From an uncultured Eubacteriales bacterium (GTDB lineage: Bacteria > Bacillota > Clostridia > Oscillospirales > Acutalibacteraceae), in assembly GCA_948968885.1 (NCBI GenBank), contig CAREUR010000004.1:427-57779 (forward strand): a stretch of DNA of 57,353 nt, read 5' to 3'. A program made the position numbers and the translations under genes. Under the pieces are notes generated by a model. That model was not told the DNA's origin. It saw only the letters and a program-made list of their open reading frames with translations, and ran no database searches. Shown here one piece after another: positions 57,324 through 57,353 of this stretch. How positions within the stretch are numbered: the first letter of the stretch is position 1; every line of letters starts with the position of its first letter.

Positions 57324-57353
57324 TTACAGTTGGCGGTTTCTATGCTTAAAATT
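57324..57353 (-). CDS. Possible 3' end of an upstream CDS (10 codons)
   Basis: The minus-strand frame ...NFKHRNRQL followed by TAA ends just before the AGGAGG of peptide 1. It could be the tail of another gene in the operon, but ten codons give no proof. Confidence 0.25.
   Translation of the reverse strand, partial: NFKHRNRQL

Noticed and set aside
1..57353. CRISPR arrays, IS elements, prophage genes
   Set aside because: No spaced identical repeats, transposase or phage structural genes were found on reading both strands.

Overview
The window comes from an endospore-forming Clostridia-type Firmicute, probably of the Oscillospirales/Ruminococcaceae kind. The evidence is the gene content: spoIVA, sipL, spoVM, spoIIQ, an alpha/beta-type SASP, sigK, a BofC-like gene and a complete spoIIIAA-AH operon. 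Ribosome binding sites are strong AGGAGG types, GTG and TTG starts are common, base composition is moderate, and there is a clostridial topoisomerase IV-like pair. No rRNA, CRISPR array, IS element or recognisable prophage was seen.

Layout. 1-3456: a spore-coat-basement locus with sipL followed by spoIVA (minus strand, running off the window) and, divergently, a 47-residue membrane micropeptide plus spoVM. 3494-10146: uracil-DNA glycosylase, a class B sortase with its LPKTG surface protein, an HpcH/HpaI-type aldolase with a HAD phosphatase, rsmA/ksgA and dCMP deaminase. 10183-13519: FUSC-type membrane protein, galU, spoIIQ, a ComEA-like protein and a SASP. 13628-16089: the rplA-rplK-nusG-secE-rpmG transcription/translation operon, with two look-alike hairpins that may bind L1. 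16262-27131: an unknown protein, a ddl-murI-DUF1934-argS operon, a flavodoxin-like membrane protein, a hot-dog thioesterase, a DUF6483-like protein and the two topoisomerase subunits. 27273-31469: an AT-richer accessory patch around a tRNA-Ser, with a family 8 glycosyltransferase, two paralogous secreted phospholipase-C-fold proteins and an unknown secreted protein. 31512-41042: U32 peptidase, mltG, tmk, thyX, sigK, lysC, a class A PBP, a BofC-like protein and an unknown secreted protein. 41235-47717: nadK, tlyA, dxs, xseB, xseA, a TsaD paralogue and nusB. 47864-52778: spoIIIAA-AH. 52941-54783: acpP and, divergently, aroE-aroK. 54905-57353: a minus-strand operon of five small double-glycine leader peptides followed by a HExxH metallopeptidase, continuing beyond the window.

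How the genes work together. Much of the window serves sporulation. SpoIIQ and the SpoIIIA proteins form the channel between forespore and mother cell. SigK with a BofC-like factor covers late mother-cell control. SpoVM, SpoIVA and SipL form the platform for coat and cortex assembly. The SASP protects spore DNA. MltG, the PBP, MurI and Ddl make peptidoglycan.

The most novel-looking part is the right-hand peptide operon. Its Nif11-type leaders end in GG, the cores are Thr-rich and almost free of cysteine, and a dedicated-looking zinc metallopeptidase follows. Other points worth a second look are the clustered SpoVM/SipL/SpoIVA genes, the abrupt loss of SpoIVA similarity near base 127, an out-of-frame SpoVM-like echo after spoVM, and an in-frame TAG inside the apparent C-terminal tail of the PBP. 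All family calls are from reading the translations; no database search was run.
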